From assembly GCA_011316305.1 (NCBI GenBank), contig SAUG01000182.1, positions 1-64,000 on the forward strand: DNA of 64,000 nt. The letters are read 5' to 3'. The position numbers and the translations under genes were made by a program. The stretch comes from Rusavskia elegans. Lineage: Eukaryota; Ascomycota; Lecanoromycetes; Teloschistales; Teloschistaceae. The notes under the pieces were generated by a model. The model had not been told where the DNA came from. It was given only the letters and a program-made list of their open reading frames with translations, and searched no databases. Below are positions 11,090 to 25,712 of the stretch, piece by piece (position 1 is the stretch's first letter; every line of letters starts with the position of its first letter).

Positions 11090-14000
11090 TACCCCTTTAG
11101 AATCGATTACTTATATTTTTAAGCTTAATTCTATTCCTCGCTGCTATATATTATTATAACCTTTATCCTCCTTTTTAATTTAACCGGATTTAGATACGTT
11201 AGCGACGTTTATAGTATTAGAAATAGCGGCGGAAGAATTACTATTATAGCGTTCTTTTAGAGGAAGATTCTAGAGTCCTAGTAAGCTTATAAATTCCTTA
11301 TAATATTAAGATAGAAGGGCCTTTATAAAGCTATCTACTAAAATTAGTATAGAGGCTATATATCTAATAGATATATTTCTATTATAAACCTCCTAGTATA
11401 GCTAGTAATAATATATATTAATATAGCGGAGCTTCGTTATAAACTATAAATTAACGTTCTAAAGTATTTATATTATTTATATATTATCGATTTAGATATA
11501 CGGTTTATAGTCTAGATTAAATAATATTTTTTTAAAGAACCGATTCTATTATAGGAATTCTTTCCTACTAGTAGTAGCTGCGAGAAACTCGGCTTTAGTT
11601 AAATTTATTATAACTATTTTCTACTTTAAAGCTTTCTAGTCTATTATTCTGCCGAATAATTTAAACGCGTAGCTCTATAAGCTTTGCCGAGTTAATAGAT
11701 TATCGGCGAATAAAGCGTTTAATAAGGTAATAAATAATATATTTAAATCGATTACTTAAATATTAAAGATAATTAAATAGAATCTATAATATCCTAAGTA
11801 TTATATAATTCTAATTACTAATTCCAGATAACGTTTCGATAGATTTATTAAAAATTCTAAAAACTTTAAAGCGGTATAACTAATATTAGCGCGAGTAATA
11901 ATAGCTATAAAATTAAGTAATCCGACTAGTTATTAATATAATAGAATTTACTAGGGTTCGGCTATACCTATATTTTTAGTAAACGTTTCGGAATTAATAA
12001 GTAGAGTTTTAAAAACTTTACTTAATAAGTTAATATTATACTTTTTTATAATCTTATCGATATATAAATTTTAATATAATAATAGTTTATAGGCTTTATA
12101 ATCGTAAGTAATATAAATTTCTAAAAACTAGGATATTTCGCCTAGGTATTTTATTTTATAGCGTTTAAAGAGCTTTACCTGGAATTCTTTAATATATTAT
12201 ATATAGCGGTCCTTATAGATAATATAAATATTATCTATAAAAAAGAATAGTATTATATATTTATAAATAAATAAATATTCGGTTCCTAGTACCGTTAAGA
12301 ATCCCAGGTCTGCTAGAATATTTAAAAGATAGTAAAACTATAGCGCCGGTAACTACTTTAGACTATAAAGCGCTTTAAGGAATTATAAAAAGATAGACTT
12401 CGACCCTTTCTAGTCTAGTAGAGGCTTTATATAGGTAAGCTTATTAATATTATAATTAGGGAAGGCGTTAACCGTATTATACTATCTAGTTTAGAATCTA
12501 AAATATATAACGATAGCTATAAATACCCGAAAAATATAAATCGTTAAAGTAGTAGTATAGGTATTAGTATCGGTACTCTAGAGGTTACCTCTAATATAAA
12601 AGCGTACCTTTAATTTAGTTAGATAACCTTATTTATCGAATTTATATTTAAAAATCTATATTAAAGGAATAGGCTTCTTACTATATTAAGCTATAATACC
12701 GAATATTACCTCCTTCTAGATATTTTTATTCTATAGTTTCTTTATTTCGATTTAAACGGCCTCTATAAATTTTTTTATAAGCGGATATTTTAATATATTA
12801 TTCTAGAAACGAGGCTCCGGCAGTAGTTAATTATAGTAATACTATATTCCTAATAGAAAAGGCTAAAAGTCTGGTATTAGAGCGCTATCTTCGTATATTA
12901 TACGAGCTAGAAGATAGGCGGCGAATACTATAAAAAAAGCTATAGGAATTCCGGTAGCAGTATATTAAAAAAAGATTATATAGATTTTACTCTATTCTAA
13001 TTTCTTTATAGTCTTTTTAGTAGCTATCTTTTCGGCTTTATTTACCTTATCTATTTTCTTTCGGCGGCGTATAACGCCTGGAAGAATAATATTATCCTTA
13101 ATATAATATAGCTTATTTAGACTACGAGTTCTCTTTAGTTCTAAAGGCGTAGAAGTAGGCGGAAGAGGATTTTTATTATTTTTAAAGGATCTAGATATAT
13201 TTTTATCGAATATAAATCTACTATTAAGTAATTATATATCTATTTAAACGAGTTCGCTAAGCTATCCTATTATTTTTATAAGAGGAATACCTTTATTAGT
13301 AGGATTATAATATAATTTATTAGCTAAATCTCCGCTATTATAGCTATTTTATAGCGGCGTCCTATCCCCTAAAATAGGAAGCGATAGAAAAAGCTAGTTT
13401 TCTTTATCTTTTCCTTTATTATTAGATATTAGAGGCGAGAATTCTTTTCTAGATACGTCCGGATTCGTTTAGATCTATTTAGAAGCGTTATCTTTATTGC
13501 TTTCGCTATTACTAAGTTTAGTAATAGAATAGTCTATATATAGGATATCGAATATATTATATAGGAACAGCTCCGTCTATAGTTAAATTTAATTAACTTT
13601 TCTAGATTAGTAGAACAAGGTTTCGTTAAATATAATATTACGAGTACGGATAACCTTCCTCTAGCTTAGAATCTAGATAAGGTAGATATTCGTACTATTA
13701 TACTCTACTAGAAATCTAATATAAGCTCTAGGATATAGTTTCTAAAGTTTCGGAATATATTTATCTAATATATAGGCCTTATAGCCGTATACTCGAAGGT
13801 AACCTAGATATAGAACGGTCTTTATAACTATCTAGAATAGAGTTTTCTATATAAGCTTTTTTTTTAGTATAATATTTATAATATAGGCGGCGGCTAAAAT
13901 AATCTAGAGTTAAAAATAGTATAGAAAATTTACTCCGTTTATTATTATTCGGGCTATAATAATAAAAATATAGTCTAATTATTCCGAATAACTATTCTAA

Positions 14001-16399
14001 GCTTATATATCTAGAGTAACAGATTTCTAGGAAATTTCTAGCTCTATAATAAGGCTTAAGAATTCTTTATCTAAAGTTAATTCTATATTTAACCGTATAA
14101 ATACTATTATATCTTTATAGCGTACTTAAATAAATTTAAAAAAGCGACGAAGGAACTTAGTAGCTTCTAATTTAAAATAATAAATTTTAATAATATAGAA
14201 ATCCGTTTTAGTATATACGAGATATAAAATCTAGTAATAATAGTTTAGGCCGGCGGCTATTAGAATCAAATCGTAGGTAATATAATAGAAAAGCTTATCG
14301 GAGTCTTCTAATTTATATAAAGAGATTAAAATAATCTAGTAGGCCTTTAAAACGGCGTATATTACGTATTTATTAGTTAATAGTACCTTAGTTTTATCTA
14401 TAATCTCTACCCCTTTAGCTATTTACTATAGATACTAGATAACTTTATCGGCGGCGTAAGTAAAGAGCTAGTACTAGTTTTTAGTTATACCTAATTTAGC
14501 TATAGCGAAAGACGGTAGAGCGATATTTTTATATCTATTTATATTATCTTCTAGTATAGATAACTCGCTAATTATTTTATATTTAATAATAGTCTTTCCG
14601 TTATATTTAACGCGAAGAGCCCTAGGATCTTTAAAAATATTGCTCTTCTTATATATATATCCTTCTAAAACTAGGTTAGTTATAAAATTAGAAACGTAGC
14701 TTATATTAGAGAGTTTTAATAGTATCTTACTATTTAGCGAATTAATATTAACTATAATACTTCCGTATACTATAATAGATATAGATCCTTCGCCTATAAT
14801 AATATATAAGCTGTTAGTATAGTTTCGGTTTTTAATAAAGCGGTAGGCTATAGTATTATTATATAGATTAATTACTAAACTACCGTTAAAGATCTAAAAT
14901 AAACGAAGGAAGTAATTAGCGACGAAGATTTCTAGAAATATAGCTAATAAAACGCTAGTAGATACTAATTTATTATCTTTTTCGCTATTTTTATATTCTT
15001 TTTTAGTATATTAATTAGAGTATTTATATTTCTTCTATATTTTTTTATCGCTATCGAGCTTATTCTTAACCTTTTTTATTTTTACTACTTTAAATTTAAA
15101 GCTAGCTAGCTAGCCTTTTCGGATAATTTTTTCCGAAATAATCTATAATATAATAGTATTTTTTAAAAAAATACTTTAGGCTATAGACGTATTTTAGCGG
15201 CTTATGATTATCTTTAAATAAAGGATTATTATCTTTTCCTTTACCTTTTCTTTTACCTTTATCTTTATCTGTATCGGTATTACTATTATTACTTTCTATA
15301 GTAGTAAATATAGTATAGGCGTTAGAAACTTTAAGGTTATATAAGCGAACGTAGTTACGGAACTCTTTAATAAATTTATAATACTATTCTTCGTAATCTA
15401 TAATAGTATTAAGTCTAAATTTATAGTTCTATAAAAGTAAAGGGGTTAGATTATAAATAATAAAAACGAAATCCTGTAATACTCTTCTAGTATCTTTAAC
15501 TTTTAAAACTCTAATATATTTAGTCTAAAAATATATCTATAAGTATTTATTAAGCTATATTTTAATACTTTAGTTTCGTATAAAGCTTATAGATAGCTTT
15601 TTATACTATCGCTTAATTTCTATAATTCTAGTAGAGTCGATAGGTATAATCCTGAACTATAGTATTCGTAGCAGGTCCTATAGATAAGGTTTAACGAATC
15701 TAAGGAATACTAGGTTTACTATTAAAACGTTTTCGTAAATATAGTTAACTATACTAGTAATTACTTTCTATTTTTCCTTATATCTATTATAGGATTACTT
15801 ATAGTACTATTTAGTATTTTTATAAGCCTTTTATACTGCGCTAATTTATTCCTAGATTACTATAGTTATTAGGGATATTCCTATTAGCGGAATATACGTC
15901 GGAAAGGTTAGTTCTTGTCTTTATTAAAGTTTATTAGATTAAGAAGGATCGATATAGTTTTAAATACGTATTTAAACTATTTTAGCTTTAATAATTATAA
16001 TCTACTAGTCCTAATCCTTAGTTTAAACTAGGATAATAGGTCGTTTAGACGCTATACCGATAATATAGGAGGGTATTTAAACGCTCGGTAGGAGCTAGAA
16101 TAATATTAAAAAAAGAAATATCTAGTAACGAAATCTTCCTTTATATTTACTAGCGTATAGCTTAAGCTTATAATTATAAAGTAAATTATTTTTCCTTTTA
16201 GTCGCTTAGTAGATATTCTAGTAAATTAACTGCTTTACGTAATTATTCCTAGTAGAGCTATAGTAAAAATTTTCTTCTACTAGTAATAAATATCGCGGTA
16301 AAAAATTCTTCCGTTTATTACTTAGATAAATAATTCTTCCTAAAATAATAAATATATACCGGTAAGAGTTACTAGATATTATTTTAGCCTACGGTACCC

Positions 16400-16410
16400 G
16401 GGCTTATAAC
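16400..16410 (-). promoter_or_regulatory. primer-binding site, initiator-Met half-tRNA type
   Basis: The minus strand reads GTTATAAGCCC next to the 5' LTR. With one RIP change reversed it complements the anticodon arm of initiator tRNA-Met (GGGCTCATAAC), the half-tRNA priming known from Drosophila copia. Confidence 0.65.
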
Positions 16411-16631
16411 TATAGGATAATTAGATATTAATATATAATTATTTTAATTAAGATATATAAAAAATAAAATCTATAGAGTTACTAAATTATATAGAATATA
16501 GCCGTTACTAAGATACGCTAAACCTAATAGGGTAGGTACTATACCTAAGTAGGCAAGTTACGTAATCTTAGCGACCATCTCAGAAAAACTCAGATAACTC
16601 TCTCATAATAATCCCGCCATGCAGGCTCTCA
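16411..16631 (-). repeat. 5' LTR of copia element 1
   Basis: Same 221-bp LTR. Here the outer (right) 70 bp keep CpA (CATGCAGGCTCTCA) where the left LTR has TATATAGGCTCTTA. Confidence 0.88.
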
Positions 16632-16636
16632 GGTTC

Positions 16637-16814
16637 TCATCCCCTTCTGCAGACATCCTAGAAGCATGCCGTCGCATTCGAAGCTTCGAGGACATGTCCG
16701 TTCGCATAGCAAGTGGTCCTCGGTTTGTTTGAGATAAGCAAAGATTTCGCTCAAGATCGATTCCCGACGCGAGTTAATTCCTGCCGAGGAGTCAATTCTC
16801 GATAGGCATAACTG
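16637..16814. other. short spacer between copia element 1 and the BTB gene
   Basis: Normal composition; no feature seen. Confidence 0.4.
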
Positions 16815-17807
16815 TCATTGAGGGTTTGTACTCGAAACCTGACTTTGAATAGGTAAGTTATACTTATTGAGAGTTCCGCTGCTCTCAGATATTGCCACAC
16901 CGCTAAGCTCCTGAAGGGTGCCTAGTCGCTCGAAGACAGCTGCGATACATATCCGCGAAAGCAAATCATCATTGATCTTGGACGGAATAGTATTTTCGAT
17001 ACCCCGGAGCCAGTGATCCACCAGGAATTCCGTTACCTCCAGAAAATCATACTTATCCACGAGGATCGCTATCTGTGTCAGCGTCTTGAGATCCACCTTA
17101 CGAGGCACTTATCTAAATTGACTATGGATGGCTTGCAACAGTATCAACAACGCTTCGGGATCATCATTGCAAAGCGGTACTTCGGTAAGACTTGGAGGCT
17201 GAGCTTGTTGATTGTTCGTAAGGCCTCCGTCAATCATATGCTGGAATACTGGTGAGCTCAGTGCAAGATGCCTGGAGGACACTTTAAAGCGGGCGCAAGG
17301 GTATTGTTCCACCTTCGGTATGTTGTCGGCAGCCTCTGCAGTACGATCGACTGGTATCTGCAAGGATGTTTAAGGAGGAGGAGTATCGTGATATCCAGCA
17401 TCTTGAACGTGACTGCTTAGGTCGCTTGAGATCTGAGCGGTTGTAGAGGGTGGTACGACGTCATTTACTTATTCATTCAGCAGTGGCCTCTCTTAAGCAA
17501 TGCTACCCTCACCATTCTCCCTTTGATGAGTGCATTTGACATTGTTTGTCATTGAAAGAGGGCAATTCACTGAGAGCAGTATATCTCCTTTGTGGTCAAG
17601 CTCATATGTTTGCCCGAATAGACGCGTTGTCCCCTCCGGCGTAGGACAGAATGGCATCTCGGAGCGAGCTCTGTTTTCGTCATCCATCCTGATGTCTATA
17701 GGCAACTCCTGAGATGTTGAAATTGCTTCAATGGCTGTACAGCGGATGAGGATGTTTTTGTCAGTCTTATCACGGGCAACAACGATCATACACACAGGTA
17801 GCGTCAT
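16815..17807 (-). pseudogene. BTB/POZ-domain protein, broken
   Basis: The minus strand holds a fungal BTB protein in pieces. The N-terminal part (17807-17493) ends with the start of the BTB fold, ELDHKGDILLSVN. The core follows at 17363: ARFKVSSRHLALSSPVFQHM, then DPEALLILLQAIHSQFR. A single TAA at 17109-17111 interrupts it, after which the same frame continues PRKVDLKTLTQIAILVDKYD and runs to a stop at 16815. The TAA fits a CAA codon changed by CpA to TpA. The link between 17493 and 17363 is unclear and contains stops. BTB domains mediate dimerisation and protein contacts; this fungal subfamily has no known function. It lies close to two transposons. Confidence 0.7.
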
Positions 17808-18060
17808 CTCTGCAACTCGGATGACTCATCTCATCCCGCCTTTGAAACACGCTAGTAGCTTGGCACTGGTAAGATTTGATATCTCCACCTCCGCTCCCGA
17901 GACCGTCGAGGGTCTTAAAGCAGATGTTGGAGTAATGGAATTCTCAACCACTTCTGTATATAGTTTGGTATTTCAGTCCACGCTCGAAGCTGTTATACTC
18001 GAGCGAGTTTTTAAAGAAACTCACATCAACCACATTCGAAATACAAAGTTACGGAACTCC
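17808..18060. other. intergenic, no feature seen
   Basis: Open frames here have no recognisable domain. Confidence 0.35.
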
Positions 18061-18135
18061 GATATCGCTATAATTGGTATCGCTATAATTGGTATCGCTA
18101 TAATTGGTATCGCTATAATTGGTATCGCTACAATT
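18061..18135. repeat. 15-bp minisatellite, five units
   Basis: Five tandem copies of GGTATCGCTATAATT. The first differs at one base (GATATCG) and the last at one (CTACAATT). Confidence 0.95.
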
Positions 18136-18254
18136 AGGGCTCGGATCACAGAGGTTAGAATATCGACCGGTTAGTCCAAGCTTAGCAATTAATCTTTTTC
18201 TTTAAAGCTTTCTATATAGTATCCAATCACTCATCCTTCCCTATATAGTCTATA
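18136..18254. other. spacer left of the TIR element
   Basis: No feature seen. Confidence 0.35.
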
Positions 18255-18367
18255 TCCCAGATTAAATAAACCTGGTTAGTAAAAAAAAGACTGTTAAACC
18301 CTACTAACCGTCGACTAAAAGTTTTAAAGTTTTTTTATTCTTTAAATAACTTAATAACTAAAAGCTA
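18255..18367 (+). repeat. left terminal inverted repeat
   Basis: Matches the reverse complement of 26158-26271 apart from transitions and one T-run length difference. Confidence 0.85.
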
Positions 18368-18559
18368 GAAATTATTAAAACTTTTCTTAAAAAGTCTGCT
18401 ATATATATACTAGCGACTAGAAGAATTTTATATTAATAGGATTCTTTCTTATTATTTTATATAGAAATCTTTTCTTTTAATCTAGAAAGTACCTATCGGA
18501 CTATCGAAGTCCTTTTTATAACCGACAGAATTCTTCGAAAATCTAGAAATTAGTCTTTT

Positions 18560-18800
18560 TATTATAAACCATTTGAACTGCTTGGAGCTTATATGGAGTT
18601 TAGTGGATATAGAGGCACTGGCCGATAGTACCGGCTAACTAATACGCTGACTAAGCCCCGTTAACCGCGGCTTATTAGCCCTGCGGGATTCGTTATCTAA
18701 TTAAGCCTAGCGTTTAGCTTTATTCGCTTATTTATAGAGGAACTTTCTATCTATATAGAAATATTAAACTAATATTATTATTTTAAATCGATCTATAATA
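18560..18800 (+). repeat. 5' LTR of the chromovirus
   Basis: 241 bp, matching 25822-26062 apart from transitions. Confidence 0.85.
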
Positions 18801-21800
18801 ATTAGTAGTAATAAAAAGATTATTTATACGTACTATATAATATATATATAGCACTTATAAATACCAATTCCGATTTATAAATACTAATAATACTAGTAAC
18901 GTTATTCGTATTTTCGGAAATATTAATTATCTTAATTAAATATACTTTATTAGTAGTATTTACTAAATAACTACCGTTTTTTACTAATTATATCTTATAT
19001 ATTTAGAGACGATAGAAATAAACCGGTTTATTAATTAGATCCTAATTAATTACGATAGCGATAGACGAGCTACCTCTATTTCTTAATAATAGTATTATCC
19101 TTTTCGGATATCAGCTCGTCGAATTTATAGATAGAACCGGCTCTAGATATACTATTAATTAGTACTAAAATATACTAGACTTATTAAACTTCGTATATAA
19201 TAATTATAGTAACTCTAGGCCTTCTAGGACCGAAGTAGATAACGTCGTAGGCGCTAAAATAAAATTATCTTCCCGGCTACCCTAATCGCCTAGATAGTCC
19301 GACGAATAATTAGATAGCGGAGCTATAGCGTAAACTATTATTAAACGTTTTAGAAAAAATATAGCAGAGTTCCGAAACGACTCTATATATATATAAGCCC
19401 TCGTAAATTATTAAACCTCCTTTAAAAATAAAGAAAAGGAAAATACGGTCGATAAAGTTCTAGCGGATCTTTCTATTTTATCTAAATCGGGTATAATCCG
19501 AAAACTAAATATAGTATAAAACTGTAGTTTAGACCCGGTAGTAATACGATTCCTTAAAAAACTAGAAGAATAGAATATTATAATCTAGGTAGAGCTTATA
19601 GAACTTCGCTAATAAAGCTAATAAAGGAAAAAAACGCCTTTACTACCGTCTAAACTTCCTATATTCCTTACTAGAGCTAATAAATATAAGAAATTTATTA
19701 TAGGCGATATTAGCTACTTTTACTTCTTCTATAATAATAAATCTGCCGAAACAGGGCGTTATATTAAATATATAGATAAAGATACCTATTTCCGCGACGT
19801 CTATATTTTTATTAAATAAGTTAAGAATATTACTAATTTAAATAGTAAAGTTAAAGAGAACCTATAGATATATCTTCGCGGTAAAGCTCTATAATAGTAC
19901 TCTAATAAACTCTTAGATATAAAAAAGGAATATCTAATAAAAAACCTCGATATATAGATTAGCGCCTTAATTACTCGCTTTAAACTACTAATAGAAAAAG
20001 GAATATATATTTTAAATAAAAAAAATATACTATTAAAGATATAAGCCGCTATCGCGAACCTCGCGAATACGGCTAGGCTAGGCTTCGAGCTATAAAGATT
20101 ACTAAAATAATTAATATTCGGTAAATTATTATATAGATATAAATAGGTCTCGCTACTCCTTTTTATACTACTTTTATTTCTAAACTAATAAAAAAGACCA
20201 CTATTAATATATTCATTCGATTAATAGATAATTATAAACTCGAAATCTAGACTATAGGAAAAAACTACCTTCGGTAATCTCGGAAAATACCTTTTAATAA
20301 CTCTAACTATTAATAAATAGGAAATCTATTTCTATTCCGGCTCTAACCGGTACTAGAAAATATAGTATATTAATCGATATTTAGTTCCGGTCTTTCCGGA
20401 TATAAATATTAGTATTCTATAGTTTAGTAGGTTCTTTAGCCTTTCTAGAGATATTAGCTTCCCTTTATTAAAAGGAATCTACTAGGAGCGCTTCCTATCT
20501 AAAATAGTACGAACCTCTTTCGCTCTATATTTATAAATAGATTAGGAAATCTATAAAGAAATTCCTTCCTAATATAGTAGAACTCTGCGCTAGCGTATAG
20601 TAATAGACCCTAGGGACCTTATAATAACTAGTCCTAAAAAAGACTTTATTTCGGTCTAAACTTTTAATATTTAATACCGTCGGCTCCGCTTTAACGAATC
20701 TATTAAATAGGAGTTTATAAAAACGTATATAGCGAAGATTATCCTACTATAGAAAAAGCTTATATCTAATATACCGAATAGGATCCCGCCTATAGATATT
20801 ATAGTAATAGAACCGCCGAACTTTATAATAAAGAGGTCGATTATTATAATAGAGCTTATAAGGAATTAAAATATAAAGAAATTAGCTAGAACTTTATTAA
20901 TACTAGGCTAAAGGTTTTATATTTATATTAGAAATATAACGCTTTATTCGAGTTACGTAATAAATTATTTAAGTATTTTAAAACCGTTTACTAGAATACG
21001 GAGGGTAACGAAACCGAAATATAAGTATTTATTACTAATAAATAATTCCCTAGTAAAGAAAATACTTCTATATCTCGCGTAATTATCTTAAATAGCGAGT
21101 AGATTATAGGAACTAGTTTAGTTTTTAAACGTTTCTATTACGCTGTTTTTCTATTAGTTTTCCGTCCGGATATATCTAATACTAAAAACGTATATACTAA
21201 TTTAGAATATATAATATTAATAGCCGATAGAAAGTTTATTTTAGAAGGTATCGAAATTAAAAAACTACCGAAAAAGATTCCTATTCGTAATACAGGCGAA
21301 TAAATCTATTAAACCGATAAATTTGCTATTTTTATTTTCTATCTAAAGGGCGATTTAGCTATTATAAAGCTTATAAAGGAAATCTATATTATTAAAGATC
21401 TATGAACTAATCTACTACTAGATATAGATATTTTAATTCCGGAAGAAATAATTTTAGATTATTAAAAATAGTAAATTATTATCGGCAGTTACGAAAACTT
21501 TAAGGTTAACTTTAATTCCTATATATATAAAAAGCCTAACCTTAGACGTACTATTAGAATTTAAAGTAATATTATTTTAAAACCTAATAGGGTTATACGA
21601 GTCCTAGTATAATATTAAGGCGATATTCCCGGAGACTATAATTTCTTCTTCGAGTCTAAATTAAAGTTAATTCCGAAAATAAACTTTCGCTTTAATAGTA
21701 GCGTTTTTATCTATATAGTCGACGCTTTACTTAGCTTCGTAAATATCTATAATATAAGCTACTCGCCGGTAGTTCTATCTAAATAAACTCGGCTTAGAAA

Positions 21801-24800
21801 AGTTATTAAAAATCGGTATAAAGGATATTATACCGCCGCTCCTAATCTAATTCTGCTTACAGCAGAATTAATATAGAATACTATTAAATATACTATTAAG
21901 AAATTAGTAAAAAAGGCAGCTATTAAAGCTACAGCGATACTCGCCGCTACTATAGTTATATAAAATAGAACAGTATATTACCTAGAATTATCTAATATAG
22001 TTAGTATATAGAATATTCTAATAAATTAGAATACCTTCTATCCGGCTAATAAAATAAATCTTAGTAAGAGTTTAGCGAGACTTAGCGCGAATCTAGCTAA
22101 AAATATCGAATTCGCTAAATTAGCCTCCTTTATAGTACTTATTAATTTTAAATTAAAGTATCGCCTATCTAATAGTATTACGGTTTACAGTAAACTACTA
22201 GTAGTATAGTAACTAGCCGCTATTACTAAAAAATACTAAGATATATTTACCGATTAGAGAGTTATAGTAGATATTTCTAAAAAGGAATGAATACTAATAC
22301 TTTTAAAGGAAGGAACGAAGCCTACGCTTTAAAAGGTTTATAATCTAAGCTATATAGACCGTATTTAACTTAATAAAACCTTTAATAAATTCTATAAATA
22401 AAATAAAATAGAATATTCCGAATAGCTAACGCCTTTTATAAACCCTATTTTTATAGTATAGAGGACTCTCCTAGATAGTATAAAAAAGGGACCAATAGTA
22501 GTTAATATCCGAAGCTTTAATACTATTACGGAAACGGATAGTTATTCCTTTCTACTATAAACGGATATTATCGCCTTAATATTAAAATATCTCTATATTT
22601 CTATTATTAATACTATAGGATAGTTTTATTAGTTTAGAGTCTAACGCCGTAATTATTATAAGCTTACTATAGTTTTTTACTCTAGATAGAAATAAGCTTC
22701 GGTAGCGTTTATAGGATATAAAGGTTTACTACTATATATATATTATTAAACCGATAAACTATTTCGCCCGTTTAAAGATTTCGTTAAAGCTTATATAAAT
22801 AATATTATAATCTTTTTATATAGTTTAAAAGAGTATCTAGAATATCTAAATTAAGTTTTCGTTCTATTCCGGGAAAAATAAATAAATTTTATACCCTTTA
22901 AATTATTTATAGGATATCCTTTAGTTCGTTTATTAAGATAACGTGTTAATATACTAGGAATAACTACCTTAAAGAATAAAATTAAAGCTATTTCGAAAAA
23001 GGCTTTTCCGGAATATCTATAGGATCTAGAAATCTATTTCGGAATAACTAGTTAGCTATATTATATAATTATAGGATATATATAGCTTACCGAACCTCTA
23101 TAGAAAAGGAAGACTCTATTTATAAAAGGACTCGGACGAGGCTTTAAAGGATTTAAGCGTAAGTTCTAATTAACGAAGTTAAAATATAATCCTATTCTAA
23201 AGAAAAAGAAATTATTTCGTGTACTATAAATAGTATTCGAACTACTAACTTTTTTCTATTATTTCAATTTTATAAAGAAGCTCTACGTCGATTTAGATAT
23301 ATTAAAGTAATTTGGCTTTATAGTAATTATCTACTATATTAAAGGAGATCCCGATAAAGACTTTCTATATACTAAAGTATAGCTAATAATATTTCTAAAT
23401 TAATATTTTAATAGCGTTAAATAGAATTATTAGTCAACCGAATTAGAAGTCGCTAGAGTTATCTAAGTAGTAAGAAAGGCTTACTACCTTATCGATTTAT
23501 TATTAAAGCTACTAGTAAAATTATATATTAATTACTCGGTAGTAGTCCCGATTTCGAAATAGATTTCGCTTAAAATAATAAATACTAATAAGCTGAATCT
23601 AAAACTCGTTTATATATTATAATACCTTTTAGCTTTTAATATTAAATTACGCTATAAAGTAGGCAAGACTAATATTATTTCTAATACTTTATTATAATTC
23701 AAGGCGAAGGTCCCCTATACGCCGGTTAAAAATAAAGAAAGTATTCTAGATATACTATATAGAAATACTAAACTTAATAATAAAAAAGATATCCTATAGT
23801 ACGCTTCGGATACTATTATACCGATATATTATATAATACTTATCGAAATAGTAGATAAGTTTAAATAGCGTATTAAAGAAGGCCATACTAATAATAAACG
23901 ATAGACTAAAATTATTATAATACTATAAACCTAGGAACTAGATTCTAATATTAAAAATAATAAATATCGCGTACTAGATATTAATTTCCGGATATATAAT
24001 AAATTCCTCTACTATATTTCTAGAAATTGCCGAGATTAATTCTATATTTCGGATAAGCTCGTAGGCGAAGTTATCGGCAAAGCTTATAATCGGTATTATT
24101 AAAGGTATTATTATATATACGAGGAACTCTATCTATCGATCTTTATTTATAATATATATAAAAAGATTAAGGAATATATAGAGTACTACTAGTAATACTA
24201 GTTAAATTAAATAAAGCGGTATAGGTTCTATAGTTCCTTTAATCTAATTCCTCCGAAGGTACTATTTTATATAATTATAATAGACTTCGTATTTATATTA
24301 TCTATAAAGTTTTCTACTAAAGATTATATACTAACGATTATATATAAATATACTAAGAAGGTTCTACTAATTCCTAAATAGATTATTTTCTCCGTAGTTA
24401 ATTAGGCGAACTTCGTTATTACGGTTTTACTTAAATATAACTAGAGAATTCTATTAGCTATTATTAGTAATAGAAATTATAAATTTATATTATCCTTCTA
24501 GCGCCAGATCTTCTAGAAGCTAGGAATAAAAATTATAATATTTATAGCGTATTACTTCTAAACCGATAGATAATCGGAACGAATTAATTAAATAGTAGAA
24601 AGTAGTTTCCGCTTCTAGTTTATAGAATATCCGGATAAAGATTAGATTAAAGCTATTCTATTTCTATAATTCGCGCTTAATAATATAACTAGCTTCGCTA
24701 CTAGTACGGCCCCTAATAAACTAGTACTAGGTTTTTAATCTAAAGATATAGTTAGTTCTTTATCGGATCTACCGCTAGAAAATATAGAACGCCTAAAATC

Positions 24801-25631
24801 TATTAAATATATAAATATAGAAAATATAATAGCTTTTAGTACCGCTTTTTCTAAGGTCCGGTATAATAATCTATATAAGACCAGATTTTTTAAACTAGAT
24901 AATAAAATTTTCTTAAAGCTTTACTATAGATATATACTACTAGATATTACTAATTGAAAGCTTTTATATTAATAAACTGGTCCGTTTAAAGTAATTTATA
25001 AAATCGGGTACCTTAAATACGAATTAGAACTTCCTACTATTATAAAGATTTATTCTATTATTTCTATAACCTAATTAGAACTAGCGCCTATTAGCGATAA
25101 TCCTTTTAACTGGCTTCCGGTTAATAATAAACCTTCTACTATTAAAATAAAATTTCCGGAAGAAGATTCTAACTAGTTTAAAATAGAATAAATCGTAGAT
25201 CGGTAAAAGGTACGCTAGCGCTTCTAGTATCTAGTTAAATAAAAAAGCTATAGGCCGTAATATAATAGCTAGTATAGATTATAAGATTTAATATACTATA
25301 TAGACCTTATTAACGAATATAATAAATATTTCCTTTTTTTATCTAGATTTCGTTATTAGTAATAATCTAATTATATTCTAGCGGTATTATAATAACCGGA
25401 GCTTTAAATATCTATATTACTAACAGACCTTCTATACTATTCCGAACTAAAATTAAAATATTTATAAATTATTATATTTCGCCGGCGCTTTATACGTTTA
25501 ACCTAGTATAATTATATTTTCTTTTATATTCGGCAAGATACTACTACTATCTATTAGGTTCTAATTCGAGGATTTTATTACTAGGCGCAATAGTATAATA
25601 GTAGTATATACCGCCTCTATTTAAACGATAA

Positions 25632-25712
25632 AGAAATTAGCTCGGCCGTTTTATTAGCCGCTTTTTATTATTTAGGGGTTTTAGTATAGCCCGGGTTCGA
25701 TTCCTAGTAGTA
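25632..25712 (+). other. tRNA-like relic inside the chromovirus
   Basis: TTAGCTCGGCCG resembles a Pol III A box/D arm and CCGGGTTCGATTCCTAG is a good B box/T arm, on the element's coding strand between chromodomain and 3' LTR. Acceptor and anticodon stems are not convincing. Confidence 0.3.

Larger units (their letters stand above)
10869..16631 (-). mobile_element. Ty1/copia LTR retrotransposon, complete but RIPed
   Basis: This is a 5,763-bp element with 221-bp LTRs (10869-11089 and 16411-16631) and a perfect 5-bp target duplication GGTTC (10864-10868, 16632-16636). The primer site follows the right LTR on the minus strand, so the element reads right to left: gag, integrase, then reverse transcriptase and RNase H. 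Near 12215-12260 the minus strand translates to a copia RT active site, LFFIDNIYII, a RIPed form of the FVDDI type. Stops are everywhere and CpA/TpG is nearly absent in the interior, so it is inactive. It sits in intergenic DNA right of GH12. Confidence 0.88.

Noticed and set aside
18061..18135. CRISPR-like array from the regular repeats
   Set aside because: The 15-bp units are directly adjacent with no spacers, in fungal DNA: an ordinary minisatellite.
17530..18174. Plus-strand frames including a repeated AIIGI peptide
   Set aside because: They are opposite-strand shadows of the BTB gene and the 15-bp minisatellite, with no family match.
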